Positions 45,113-57,099 are shown, counted from the first letter of the stretch. The stretch: 64,000 nt of DNA from Takakia lepidozioides (GCA_030704615.1 CM060732.1:14260001-14324000), one strand, 5' to 3'. Numbers and translations: made by a program. Notes: generated from the sequence alone by a model not told the origin.

Positions 45113-46327
45113 TCACTCGTAAACCGGGGGCTCCTCGGGCTCGATCCCAACTTCCTCCCCCTGCTCCTTCTCGGATTTTTCCTCATCCTCCGAGGATGCC
45201 TCTTCCTCTTTCGGCAGACGTTCAGCAGTTGCAAGTTCCGAGTTGTGGAGGGCAGTATCTGGCTCGAAGGCGAACACATGCCTGTCGGACAACGTCCCTG
45301 CCCACATTGAAGCACCTAAGGAACAAAGCGGGCGGTTAATAGCTTGCGGCATGCAATTACAATCGGGCCAGGGGACAAACTGAGCACGTGAAGGCTTACC
45401 CGTGCCGCATGTGAGATCCAGAATCCGCCCTTGGACATCCGAGCACGTCTCCATGAGGGTTTGGATGAAAGCAGGGCTCCGGGTCCGGCTGTACCGCCAC
45501 GGTTTGCCTGTCTTTGTGTCCTTCGGCATACTGGAGTGGGGCACATAGTTGTAGAGGACATCGTAGGTTACAGGGTCCATAGCGGCATCAACAAGACGAC
45601 CGTTGTTGCGGAATTTGAACGTAGACCCTCTCTTCACAAAGCAATATGCCTCAAACACCAATGTCTGCACATCCAACAAAGAAGGGATCAACTCCAGGGT
45701 CTACTTAACATACACCACAATATGAGGTGAATGCAAAAGATTGATAACTTACACTTTGGCCCTCTGTTCGCAACCCCTGCGTACTGATGCATAACCATTT
45801 TCTGAGGAGGACCGGGGTGACACTTTTCGGTGTCCACCTTGCCACCGCAGTCTCTGTGGTCTTCCCTCTCGGGCAAGGACAACCACACATCCACCGTCAT
45901 CCAGAAGCATCCCCGCCAGCCCAAACCTGGCTTTCCAGTAGTCCTCAGTAAACCTGTTCCAGGTGGGCACACCATCCAGGCCCTCCAGCAGCTCCCCATC
46001 TGGAATGTCGAGGAGAATCATGTCGCAAGCTCTCTCCACCTCAACCCCCCCCCGAGTGCTCTTGCAATTCGTGCTCACAGCCGTGAAGAATTCCATCATA
46101 GCTTCAAAACCAGGGGTGTCTTTAGGCTCTGTACCGCCAGCCCTCTTCTTGGCTTTCCCCTTCTGCTCTGCCAGAGACTTGTTGTGTGCCACCTTCTTCG
46201 CCCTGGCAGCGAGAGCGTCAAGGAAGCTCTCATTGACGCATTGGATGATGGTTGGAGGTTCTAGCTTTGGCCTGTGCGTAAACGTCACCGCCGAATACCG
46301 CCGTGTAGGCTCGCCCTCAAATGCCAA
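45113..46327 (-). other. Methyltransferase-like segment of gene BC
   Basis: In order: ACDMILLDIPDGE (catalytic-motif position, DIPD at 46009-45998), WNRFTEDYW, LAGMLLDDGGCVVVLAREG, then after an intron FEAYCFVKRGSTFKF, RYSRTRSPAFIQTLMET and ILDLTCGTG (45420-45400), and after another intron ASMWAGTLSDRHVFAFEPD. In beta-class N4/N6 amino-methyltransferases the DPPY motif precedes the FxGxG SAM loop and a 'G-R-x-x-G-x-E' strand. The order and spacing match, with Arg-Ser-Pro in place of Lys-Pro before the loop. DIPD instead of DPPY is shared by both copies in the window, so it is not a random mutation. Activity is therefore uncertain. Confidence 0.55.
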
Positions 46328-46939
46328 CTTCTTGGCAGAGCCAGTCCCACTCCGAACTGACTTGGGAACCCGGACGACGGTGACTGGGTAGGAGCAACAG
46401 CAGTCGCAGGACCTTGAACAAAGTCGTCGTCCGAGTCACTCTCTTGGGTCCCCTCCTGCGCCTCCTCCGATGCCCCGATGGTTTTCTTCTTTTTGGGTGT
46501 TACTGCACTCACCTGTTTCCTTGTCCTTTTCCTTTGGCCTTTACTCTTCTCATGCAATTTCTCCTGAATTCCTGCCTGAGCAAGCTCTGCCGCTTTCCTG
46601 GAGTTCGCAAGCGCTTTTGCCTCTTTTGCACCCAACGGAGGCAGCGGAGCCCGGTTTTGTCGGAATTCAGCATCCAGCTTCAATTGAAACTCGGATGGGT
46701 CGAGCGAGCCGGGCGGAAGGTCCACATACCAAGGGCAATCACGCAAATGTTCCAGATGCCACTCCTTCACAATATCGTCAGTGTACATGGAGTCAGCCCC
46801 AGGGTTCCTCCATGCCAGGAAGAATGGTGGCTCGAAAGACAATGACCTTTCTCCAAAAGGGAGAACTTGCAGTACCTGCATTCATAAAAAACACAATGAG
46901 GTCCCTGAAATGCATATTCGGCACCATTTTCCCAGGTTG

Positions 46940-47690
46940 GGGCGGATGTGAGTGGGCCTAGAAATGGAAAAATGGCGCCGAATTTCGGTTTTCGGTGACT
47001 GCCACCCTAGGGACTTAGCCATCTTGGGAGCCCTGAAATGGAAATTCGGCGCCATTTTTCCCGGTTTGGCCCGAAGATGGCTGTCCCAGAACCGCAATAG
47101 GGCCTAGAACTGGAAAAATGGCGCCGAATTTCCAGTTCAGGTCCAGCCACCCTAGGGACTTAGCCCGAAAATGGCTAAGTCCCTGAACGGCAATAGGGCC
47201 TGGAACTGGAAAATGGCGCCGAATTTCCAGTTCAGGGCCAGCCAGCCTAGGGACTTAGCCCGAAAATGGCTAAGTCCCTGAACGGCAATAGGGCCTGGAA
47301 CTGGAAAATGGCGCCGAATTTCCAGTTCAGGGCCAGCCAGTCTAGGGACTTAGCCCGAAAATGGCTAAGTCCCTGAACGGCAATAGGGCCTCGAACTGGA
47401 AAATGGCGCCGAATTCCCAGTTCCGGGCCAGCCACCCTAGGGACTTAGCCCGAAAATGGCTAAGTCCCTGAACGGCAATAGGGCCTGGAACTGGAAAATG
47501 GCGCCGAATTTCCAGTTCAGGGCCAGCCAGTCTAGGGACTTAGCCCGAAAATGGCCAAGTCCCTGAACGGCAATAGGGCCTACAACTGGAAAATGGCGCC
47601 GAATTTCCAGTTCAGGGCCAGCCAGTCTAGGGACTTAGCCATTTTCGGAGCCCTGACTGGAAATTCGGCGCCATTTTCCCTAACACCACA
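46940..47690. repeat. 95-bp palindrome array in a BC intron
   Basis: GGCGCC centres lie at 46974, 47048, 47120, 47215, 47310, 47405, 47500, 47595 and 47667; the central six are spaced exactly 95 bp apart. Each unit has a half palindrome (AAAATGGCGCCGAATTT) plus 'ctaagtccctgaacggcaat'. The array fills the intron between the ADARRSHEF exon and exon 8. Confidence 0.9.
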
Positions 47691-49003
47691 TGAGGCCTCT
47701 AACATCCTGAAATGCAAGGACTTGAAAGAAAGGCAGCGCGTATGTACCTGTACAGAAGGGGCATTGCTGCTTTGTCCGCGTTCGGCTGGTCGGTGAACTC
47801 GTGGCTCCGGCGAGCATCTGCTATCTCCCAAAGAATAGGTTGGTTTTGTAGAGCAGAAAGTACCTCGTCACATAGTCACGTAGGCTCTCTGCTGCAGGAG
47901 ATATCTCCATCTTGAACTGATGTGCTTGTGTGTCCAGCTGCTCTTGTGCATTCGTCGTCACCTGTGGAGATTCTCCATCAGATCGCTTTCATGAAAAAAT
48001 ACAATGAATCCACCCCTACTAGAGTAGAAGCCCCAAACGAAGCGTGGGGAAGTACCTGAAACCACCATGTCATGCGGTTCATCCACATGTCGAATGTGGG
48101 GTCAGAGAGTTTGTCCGGTTTGGGGAAGCTCCACATGTCCCTGGTACTTTGGGAACCATTCCAGATTTGGAGCCACCGGGTCTGTCCAACCACCCAGCAT
48201 ATTCGTAAGCGCCAAACACCACAAAAAGGAGTTGTTGCCACCACAATTTGGTTAAGAATGTATCACCTTTTCTGTTGCATCCACACAGGATGTGGCTAGA
48301 CGATGGAGCTTCTCCAATGTCATCGTGGGCTTCAGAGCGCGAGAGTAGTGCTTCCCCACCTCCACCAGAAAGTCGGCACCAAGGGCGAGATCAGCTATGG
48401 CCACGTACTTTACCATCCGCGACTTGTACTTTATGCGGGCCCTCACCTCCGCAGCTTTGACATACGATTCGAGTTCCGGGAGGGTTGGATTCTTCTCCTC
48501 TGACTCCATGTAGAACCTCCGCGCATGTGCCAAATCCTGCTGTATTTTCGTCTGTCAAGAATGCGCACATAAGATTAGAGATCCTGCTCAACACAATTAT
48601 TCTATTGGGGGAGGAGATTAGAAATCACGGTGAAGACCCTTTTTCTATTGGGGGAGGAGAGACAGATTAGCTCAACAAAACTGTCAGGAGCTTTACCCGA
48701 AATATGTAGTCCACCATGGCGTCGACGCTCAGCCTATACCAGGTTCTGTCTGCCTTTGCCTCCGACTTGCGCAGGAGGTCGGCACTGAGGGAATTGGCAA
48801 ACTCTTGCACCCCTGCTTCCCAACATCCTTCACTCGGAAGAGCATATGGGACAAGTTGGTGGCAATGAAGGCATTCTCAGTCACCCTGCAGTGCCACATT
48901 TCCATCAAACAATACTCAAATGGGAATTTCCATCATATATGAGGATTTGCAATGAAATGACTTCCAAATTCAAAGTCCAAAAGCGAGAGGGGTTGTAGCT
49001 TAC

Positions 49004-49925
49004 GAGTTGATGTCGGCCATTGCAGCTTTGAGAAGACTGCGATCTTTGGGCCCCGCAACCTTCAGCACAACACAATCCACGGCGAAATGCCAATCGAGGT
49101 CGTTGGGGTGGGCTTGGGCAATGTACTCCATCCATGCCAGGAGGTGATGATTGCCGTCCCACACGTAGAACATCTTACCGGACAAGTGCTGGAAAAGAGG
49201 ATCACTAGCAATCAATCTCTCGAACTCCTCATTTTGCGTTTGCCAATGGGACCCCATTTGTCCACCTCATCGGAAGTGTGGGCACGGGAAGCTCCGTGGT
49301 CGTTCTCAATGGAAACGTAAAATGCGGCAGACCCCATTCGATATCCATCCCGGAAAGAGAATTTCAGCTTGTCGATATCGCCTAGGAGGGCAGGTCTCAC
49401 CACCTGCAATGACACCAAGCGACAAAGGGGAATTCGAAGCTTGGCCGGGTACACCATGCCCCCCAGCACCCTACCAATGTTGCTGTGGGTTGCCTCCAAC
49501 ATCTTGGCAGCGGCCAACTTCATATCCGCCTCAGACATGACGTCTGCTGCAGAGGGGTTTTCCGGCAGCCCAGCAGGACCGCCAAATCCAGCCTGTATGC
49601 TCCGGGTTTGGGGCCTGGGGATGTCCGGGAGGATGTCATCCTGGTCAGAAAGCTCCCTGTCGTCCTCCTCAACAGGGTCAGCCACCTGCAAAACCACCTC
49701 CAGCACTCTCCCCGTCTCTACTGCCCTCTCCCTGGCTTCACCTCGAACTCGCACAATCCGTGCTCTTTCTGGTGTTCTTTCCTCTCCTCCACTCTCCACC
49801 GTATGGGTAATTGCAGGGGCTGCTCTTGCCCGCGATGGTCTAACCAGTGTGTTACTGCCTCTCTGTGGTGTCTTGGAAGGATCCACCGTCTCTGTGCGTC
49901 CCTCACTTACATTGGCATCTGTCAT
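49004..49925 (-). other. ParB/Srx-like segment of gene BC
   Basis: After an acidic, low-complexity part comes YPAKLRIPLCRLVSLQVVRP, GDIDKLKFSFRDGY, AAFYVSIEND, then (one base out of frame) LIASDPLFQHLSG and FYVWDGNHHLLAWMEYI at 49170-49120, then WHFAVDCVVL. A short strand-helix followed by 'V-x-D-G-N/x-H-R-x-x-A' is the signature of ParB/sulfiredoxin-fold domains, which bind nucleotide and act in DNA segregation or as nucleases. Here the Arg after His is replaced by His. The call depends on these two motifs only. Confidence 0.45.
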
Positions 49926-51227
49926 TTGGGCACCCCTGGCCTCTTCAGCTGCCTTTTCTCTTTCCTCCTGGCTAGCATTCTATCTCATCTGTTCTTTTGC
50001 CCTCTCTTTTGCCCTCTCACGGGCTTTCTGTTTCTTAGTAGGGCTAGCAGCAGGGGAGCCCTCCAGGACGACCACCTTTGATTGAGGCGAACTGACACCC
50101 TCTCGCGCACTGCTCACTCCCCCCTCCGCAGCCCGTGACGGCTCTCTCGCCGATGATTGCATGTGCTTAGCTTTCTTCTTTTTCTTTGCGTGGGCGGGCC
50201 CTACTGCATGTGCATGAACAACCTCCATTGCCGGATCTGCTGTCCTCATGTCCTCACGCCCTTCACATGCCATGCCGCCTGCACCAACCTCCCCAATGCC
50301 TATTCTGTCGTACTCTCGTTGCAAGTCCTCCCGTCCACCAACAAAAGGTTTAAGTTTGCCCTCTCGCCCCAAGTTGGGCGATTCAAACATGCGATGAGTT
50401 GGAGCTATCGATGATACTACCAGCGTGCCGGGCTCGTCGTCACTCTGTCATTGACAAAAATCGTGAAAACCAACATCAGTGCAAAAACCAGCATCGCAAC
50501 CACCATAGCAACAATCGTGTAGCAAAAATGAAAACATAACAAGTTTAGGAAGTATGGAGAGCCATGCAACAACAATGAAAACAAATGCAACCATTGCCTG
50601 AGAATGACATGCACAAGCAGCCTTCTCCAGAGCTGCCGGATTTGCACACGCATTGCAAACAATCTAAGGTTCACTCAACTATCTAAAGTTCACTCATCCA
50701 GCGAAGCCAGGATGAAGATGCAAAAACAAAGCGAGGTAACAAAGCGAAAGCAAAAAAGAAATCGAACAAACCGAAAGCAGAAGTGGCTTGCCTGAGAGTA
50801 CTCGACTTCAGTTGGCGCGGGTTGTGAGCAAGACACTGGAATCTCCTGCTGGAGCTTCAGTTTGGCCATGCGAGAGATTGGCCGTCGTCCGTAGTACAGA
50901 GCTTTCAACTTCCGCCGCGGTCTGGATGTGAGGTCTCTCTCAGGAGAGCCACGCCCTTCAGGCGGCATAAGTCCCAGCCAAAAATATCTCATTTTTTTGG
51001 GTACATGCCTCGAATAGCATGTTAAGCCAACATTAGCATGAGATTTAGGGTACGTATCCAGGAAGCCATGCGTCGCCAGCCCGATGGAAAACCGACGGCG
51101 GTCGACATTTATTGCCCAACTGCGCAATTAAATGTCGGATGAAGACCTCCATGTCGGATGAAAATCGACGTAAAGAGGCCCGGAATTTCCAACGTAGAGG
51201 TAATTCGGAGCGTTGCACGATGGAATT

Positions 51228-51690
51228 CCGGCGCCGGATTTCCATCCTGCAGGTAATTCGGAGCGCAGCAGGATGGAAATTCAGCGCCGAATTTCCATCC
51301 AGCAAGGTAGGGCGGCGCTGGAAATTTCCCTCAAGCAGGTAATTCAGAAGCGGATGGATGGAAATCCGGCGCCGGATTTCCATCCGCGCAAGTAGGGCGG
51401 CGCGCCAAATTCCCCTCACGCAAGTAATTCAGAAGCGGATGGATGGAAATCCGGCGCCGGATTTCCATCCGCAAGGTTGGGCGGAGAGCGGATGGATGGA
51501 GATCCGGCGCCGAATTTCCATCCTGCATGTAATTCGAATCCCGGATGGATGGAAATCCGGCGCCGCATTTCCATCCAGCAGGTAAGTGGAATCCCGGATG
51601 GATGGAAATTCGGCGCCGGATTTCCGTCCAGCAGGTAAGTGGAATCCCGGATGGATGGAAATTCGGCGCCGAATTTCCATCCTGCGGGTA
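51228..51690. repeat. 53-bp palindrome array, left half
   Basis: Centres at 51230, 51283, 51368, 51453, 51506, 51559, 51612 and 51665. The spacing is 53 bp, or 85 bp where an extra 32 bp is present. Units read ggatggatggaaat, palindrome, ccatccagcaggtaag. Confidence 0.9.
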
Positions 51691-51880
51691 ATTCTGATCT
51701 CAGAATTACCTTCCTGCAGGTAATTCTGATCGATGTATTACCTTCCTGCAGGTAATTCTCATCTCGGAATTACCTTCCTGCAGGTAATTCTGAGCGAGGA
51801 ATTACCTTCCTACCTTCATCGATAAGAATTACCTGCAGGAAGGTAATTCTCAGCGATGAAATACCTGGCGAATGGAATTT
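51691..51880. repeat. Symmetry centre of the 53-bp arrays
   Basis: Short units aattaccttcctgcaggtaattctgatc and their inverse meet here. The orientation of the flanking units flips between 51690 and 51880, so the whole block is a large imperfect inverted repeat. Confidence 0.7.
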
Positions 51881-52410
51881 CGGCGCCGAATATCCATACG
51901 CCAGCGATCCGACTTACTTGCTGGATGGAAATTCGGCGCCGAATTTCCATCCATCCGGATTCGAATTACCTGCAGGATGGAAATGCGGCGCCGGATTTCG
52001 ATCCATCCGGGATTTCACTTACCTGCTGGATGGAAATCCATCCGGGATTCGAATTACCTGCAGGATGGAAATGCGGCGCCGGATTTCGATCCATCCGGGA
52101 TTTCACTTACCTGCTGGATGGAAATTCGGCGCCGAATTTCCATCCATCCGGGATTCCACTTACCTGCTGGATGGAAATTCGGCGCCGAATTTCCATCCAT
52201 CCGGGATTCGAATTACCTGCAGGATGGAAATGCGGCGCCGGATTTCGATCCATCCGGGATTTCACTTACCTGCTGGATGGAAATTCGGCGCCGAATTTCC
52301 ATCCATCCGGAATTCGAATTACCTGCAGGATGGAAATGCGGCGCCGGATTTCGATCCATCCGGGATTTCACTTACCTGCTGGATGGAAATTCGGCGCCGA
52401 ATTTCCATCC
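51881..52410. repeat. 53-bp palindrome array, right half
   Basis: Centres at 51892, 51935, 51987, 52075, 52128, 52181, 52234, 52287, 52340 and 52393; the last seven are exactly 53 bp apart. Two palindrome variants alternate: CGGCGCCGAATTT, and GCGGCGCCGGATTTCG with a broken right arm. Long open frames on both strands here come from the repeat and are not genes. Confidence 0.9.
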
Positions 52411-53065
52411 GGGGGATGGTCTCTGTCGGAGAGGTGCCGGCCTCTCCGCCGCTCTGTTGGATATTCGGTGCCGAATTTCCGTCCGACGGTTGAAATATGA
52501 CGGCCAGTTGCCGACCTCTCCCCCCTCCCCGACTGCATTGGAACGGCCCCGGATTGAAATTCGGTGCCGTTTTCCCATTTGGGGAGGTTTTTATGTCGGC
52601 CAGTTTTCGGTCTGACCCCCCGACAAGACTTCCTTTGGGGGGGCACGGATGGAAATTCGGCGCCGAATCTCCATCCAGGGGATGCTCTCTGTCGAACACG
52701 TGCCGACCTCTACGCCCGAGGCGACTTCATCCGGGCGTCCCCTGTTCGATATTCGGTGCCGAATTTCCGTCCGGGGGTTGAAATGTGACGGCCAAGTGGC
52801 GGCCTCTCCCCCCTCCCCGACTGCATCTGAACCGCCCCGGATGGAAATTCGGCGCCGTTTTTCCATCTGGGGATGTTTTTATGCCGGCCAGTTTTCGGCC
52901 TGACCCCCCGACACGACTTCCTTTGGGGGGCCCGGATGGAAATTCGGCGCCGAATCTCCATCCAGGGGATGTTCTCTGTCGCACACGCGCCGACCTCTGC
53001 GCCCGAGGCGACTTCATCCTGGCTTCCCCTGTTGGATATTGGGTGCCGAATTTCCATTCGGGGGT
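52411..53065. repeat. 96-bp array with three-unit higher order
   Basis: Centres at 52467, 52563, 52659, 52755, 52851, 52946 and 53042. Three unit types repeat in order: GGTGCC in 'gttggatattcgg', then a 'ggttttt' unit with the palindrome's right arm replaced by GTTTT, then a 'cctttgggggg' unit. This gives a 288 bp superunit present a little over twice. Confidence 0.85.
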
Positions 53066-53361
53066 AGTAATGTGACGGCACGGTGCCGGCTTCTCCCCTT
53101 CAGCCGTCATCATCCGGACGGCCCCCCACTTTCTGACTGCATACCGTTGGCAGTTATTGCGCAAAGACCAGGGGCCGCATTCCGGAGACAAGGTTCATTA
53201 ACACTCTGACTATGGATTTTTGAGATAGTTGGCTCCCTGGATTTGGATCAGGCTTCGTCGCTCGGACAAATCGGCATCGCATTCATTCCCATTGCTGCAT
53301 CCCCCTTCTACCAGGGAGCTTCCCCGCACGCCATCCTGGCAGTCTTGTGTGCACATCTCCC

Positions 53362-56300
53362 ATGGCGGAAAACCCGAGCGTACTGCCCTCCTCACGAGCA
53401 TAGAGCTTCATTTCCGTGCAGAGGGGACACCTGCCGGGTGATGGAGAAATATCTGTGCGTTCGATACCACCTGAAACCGGGGTCGGTTTTTTTGGAGGAG
53501 GAAAGGAAGGACTCTAACGGCCTTGTTGTCGAGAGTATTGTTGTGCTCCACGATGATTTCGGCGATGGCAGGGAATGGCGAGTTCCACCATCGGACAACG
53601 TCATATACAGGGCTGTTGGGGACTTCATTTGCCCGCCAAATGCACCTTCTATCCTGGCGCCTTCCACGAAACAATCCGCGAATCAGAGAGTGGCTACCTC
53701 AAAGAGAGAAGTCCGCAACGAAGTAAATCCAGAGCCGAACCCATCCATGAAGACGAGCAAGAACCGGGTTGTTCACAACCTGTCCGACTCAGACAAGGTC
53801 ATGGAAGTTCCGAGGTCGTCCTGGAGATCAGGCAAGTCCTCAATGGACGTCAGTGGAGGAGGGAGTCATATTCCCAGCACGAGCACCGCAGTTCGATCTA
53901 TTCTTGAAATTTTGCGAGGGCTTCACCTGGAGGGACACCGGTCGGAGCTGGCCGGGCTGGACTACAGCAAGTTCGCAATTAAATCGGTTACATGCCTTCC
54001 CGCCGACGTCGACGGTAATATCTTCTTTGAGTTCCCTCCTCGGGCGGACTACTCGAGGGCGTCGGAATGTTGACAGATATGGATAGAAAACATGACGGTC
54101 ATCCTTGGTGCGTTACCAAAACCACCAGCATGAAGATGCTCGATGGTGTGCGGGTGCACTATGTTGTTTGTGCGGGCGCGTTGCGGTGTTTCTCCCCAAC
54201 TTGCTTCCACTTTAAATCCAGAGGTCACAGGAACGAGACCGATTGGACAGGCACAGCTCATCAACCATTTCGAGCTCAGGAGAAGGTTCCGAACTCCACA
54301 TTTAAGTGTGCGCATTGCAAAGAACCACCACACTGCATGTCTGTTTGTAATGCCAAGCAGTTCTATGTGTTGCACCGTTTCCCTGACCTCACCCGAGCTT
54401 GCATACACGTTGGTTCCCATTGTCACAAATTGGCGAGGGGGAACTCGCGGGAGGCTGCCCACGAAGCAGAGCAGCTCGTTCAGGAGGAGGTTAAGTTGAG
54501 ACCGGGTGCCAAACCCAAACAGATACAGCTCCAAGCCGCCCATAAGATGGCATTGGCCAGAATTATGTCGGAAGACGGCTCCGATAGAGTTCCTCTCGAC
54601 GAGAAGGAAATGGAGGCATTGCTGGAGTCGGTGTCCCACGTATGTTCACCGAATGTCCGAAACCACATTGTCTCATGCAAACAGAAAATTGGGCGTGGCT
54701 CGGATATGCACTCCATTCTGGAGGTGAAGCGACGATGTGGATATGACTACATTCATGGAAGTAGGTTTCCAGGACAAGGGACTGAGGCAGATCGTTGTTT
54801 CGTATTCAAAATGTCCACGTGTGGACCTGGCAGCGGCGTCGAACTGGTCGACAGGATGACGAGTGGGAACTTGTCAAACAGTTGGGTCATGTTCGACCAT
54901 ATCAAGCGAATTACAAATCACCAGTGGGTGACAATGGGTGCACATGTCTACGACACCCACTGCAGGATGCTAATGACAATTGCTATTTGTGAGATGAAAG
55001 GAGAGGACACACAATCGGAGATGCTTCTTTGGCAGGGAATAAACGAACAGATGGCCAAGGCGGGATTGCCCCCTCCGAATTTCCGTGGTTTCATGGCGGA
55101 CAACGCACAAGCAAATTGGGCTGCCATCCGAAGGGTGTATGGGCAAGACCCCAATGTTCCCATGGAAGGCAAGGAGAGATCTTGTGGGTTCCATTTTCTG
55201 CAGAGCCTTTCGCAGTACACAACCAGGCTCGTGGCGCCAGATTTCAGAGAGGAGCACCGTTCCATGTGCCTTGCGTGGAAGCGCGCTCCCACCTTGGATG
55301 ATGCAGAGACACAGTTTGCATGCATACGGGCTTGGTGGACATCGTCAGGTGCTGTAAGGAAATCAGACGAGGGAGCAATGGTCAGTTGGCTAGCATGGTG
55401 GCATTATCGTTTCCTCCAGTTCGGCGACTATATGCGGGAGGTGAGTTGCACGAATTCGCGTCCCGTTGAATATTATTCTTGGCCATATTTGTAACTTGCT
55501 TGTAACCTGAACATGTGCTTGTGCAGGAAATGTGTCTCGACTCCGACACCGACATGCCCACGACAAACATGGCCGAATCAGTGCACTCTTCCTGGCGTGC
55601 CTCCTCTGCAGCGCATCTGGTGGACATCCTCACTGCCACAACGGAGGACATTGTGAGGTCAATTATGCAGCAATGCAGGTACAACGAGTTCTTGAAAGGG
55701 AAACAGTGGGGCTTGGGGCGGGACAGGCAGGAAATGCTGATGCGGACTGCCTCTAGATCGAAGAATCCTCGGAAGTGGGCGGCGGCCTTGCGAGAGGGCC
55801 TTCGGGACACGCCATTGCTGCGAAGAGGCCAACATTTGGAAGGAGATGTTCATACCCGTCCGGTGAGACGAAGACTTGACGAGGCACCTGGCGGAGAAGA
55901 GGATTCATGGCGAGCTGACAAGAATATTCGCACGCTCCCTCGTGGTCCGGTGATGTTGCCCGAGGAGGTCTCGTCGAGCACCGCAAGTCCTGCACGTTCA
56001 AGATCGCCATCTCCTTTGAGCACAGGGCGCGTGCCCCGGCAACATAATGAGCCATCTGTAGTAAAGCAGTACAACATTCCTATTGTGGAGGCAAGAGTGT
56101 CGGAGTCACAGTGGAGAATTGCAAGGACATTGCCGGCATTTCGAGGGAAGTGTTGCGCCATCCGGGTGGATACGAGAGCACGCTGTGGTGAGATGATTCG
56201 GAGGATCCCACACGGTGCTATACCTGCACCTTGTTTCAGCGGCAGATTTTTGACTCCCACATTTGCTCACGCCACAACTCAGACATTTTGGTTGTGTAGG

Positions 56301-56945
56301 CACGACATAATGACCTGTGTATTTGGCAAGCCCAAGTACGGGATTCAGCGAATGCCGGAGCCTCCGGGCGTCTGGCCTGTTGCACCGGGTTGCAGCCTCT
56401 CTCAGAATGAGGCGGATGCTCTATCTGCAGCAGGATTTCGAATGGTGCAACGCACAGACATCCCGGCCCATGCATTTCCGGTTCCTCAGACCCAGCCATT
56501 GCAGACTGCTCGGTCCAGTAGAGACGGATTGGACAATTTTGCACATCCCACAATGCAATTCGGAAGAGTGAAGAGACGACACCCTCCCAACAAGTTGAAT
56601 GAGACTCGGATTGCCAATGCTCTTGGGATGACTTGCACTATTCAGAGCTCCGTGGACGTACCCCCACCCGGCCTTGGGCGTGTGTATCGGATGGCAACGG
56701 CCGGCTCGGCTGTACGCGACGATGTATACACAATTACGATTGGAGTAGAACCGACTTGCAATTGTACGGACTTCTCGTTGATGGAAGCAAAGAAGGGTTC
56801 GAAGTATTATCCGTGCAAGCATCTGTATTACATTTACCTGAAGAGGTTGAGGATGAACGTGACTATTGATGACTTTATTCATGCACCGGCGTTGAGCGTG
56901 AACGAGCTGCACAAACTCCTCCTTAGGGATTCCAGAAATCATTGA
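53362..56945 (+). pseudogene. Gene A copy 4: MULE-type DDE transposase with SWIM finger (best preserved)
   Basis: Exon 1 is 53362-55440 and exon 2 is 55527-56945, with an 86 bp GT-AG intron. A long frame (54067-55494, then 55515-56945) covers most of the protein. A Cys/His region (FKCAHCKEPPHCMSVCNAK, CIHVGSHCH) is followed by the core: first Asp in VMFDHIKR (54895), second Asp in MADNAQAN (55099), C-x-F-H (55183-55194), and Glu in NMAESVHSSW (55575). A Cys-rich linker (GKCCAIRVDTRARC, FWLCRHDIMTC) precedes the SWIM finger C-x-C...C-x-H (Cys 56757, 56763, 56814; His 56820). This landmark order is that of MULE transposases (established). Two defects lie at the start: about ten bases lost near 53380 relative to copy 3, and one base lost at about 54060. 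A few base changes therefore separate it from an intact frame. Confidence 0.8.
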
Positions 56946-57099
56946 TGGGGCAAAGGGAATCCTCCATATGGATATTTTCAAATGCATTTTGCTGTATCAG
57001 ACTTTTTTTTGCAGTGTAATGAAATGCACCCCAAAACTCCTGGAATGAGGCAATATTCCATTCAAACTGAGATCCAACAGAAGCAGTTGTGGGCCATTT

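Larger units (their letters stand above)
44582..50968 (-). pseudogene. Gene BC: ParB/Srx-like plus DNA-methyltransferase-like protein, about 11 exons
   Basis: Start at 50968 (MPPEGRGSPERDL). Exons I infer: 50968-50792 (GC donor), 50404-49004, about 48885-48695, about 48551-48267, about 48200-48056, 47958-47866, about 47820-47749, 46875-45753, about 45670-45400, about 45318-45115 and about 44990-44582. Exon 2 is basic and disordered, then ParB-like. The middle exons are helical. Exon 8 carries EPPFFLAWRNPGAD, a Lys-rich linker and the motif-IV-like segment. Exons 9-10 join to give ILDLTCGTGASMWAGTLSD, then HVFAFEPD. The end is acidic. ParB-like and methylase domains also occur together in bacterial phages and plasmids, which is established. 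The role here is inference. Damage: TAG at 49982-49980, and frameshifts near 49250, 48800, 46860, 46330 and 45880. The sequence may hold sequencing errors rather than decay, because introns and motifs are well kept. Confidence 0.6.
51000..53361. promoter_or_regulatory. Divergent intergenic region between BC and gene A
   Basis: BC starts leftward at 50968 and gene A rightward at 53362. Their promoters must lie here, together with 25 palindromes. No TATA box is convincing on either side. The location would suit sites that control both genes; that is inference. Confidence 0.4.

Noticed and set aside
51429-52788. Long overlapping open frames on both strands (MEIRRRISIHPG-type proteins)
   Set aside because: They arise because the 53 and 96 bp arrays are palindromic and lack stops in several frames. 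The peptides repeat exactly with the DNA period and match no domain.
51228-53065. CRISPR-like array
   Set aside because: Periodic palindromes resemble CRISPR repeats, but the spacers are themselves repeated, there are no cas genes, and the context is eukaryotic.
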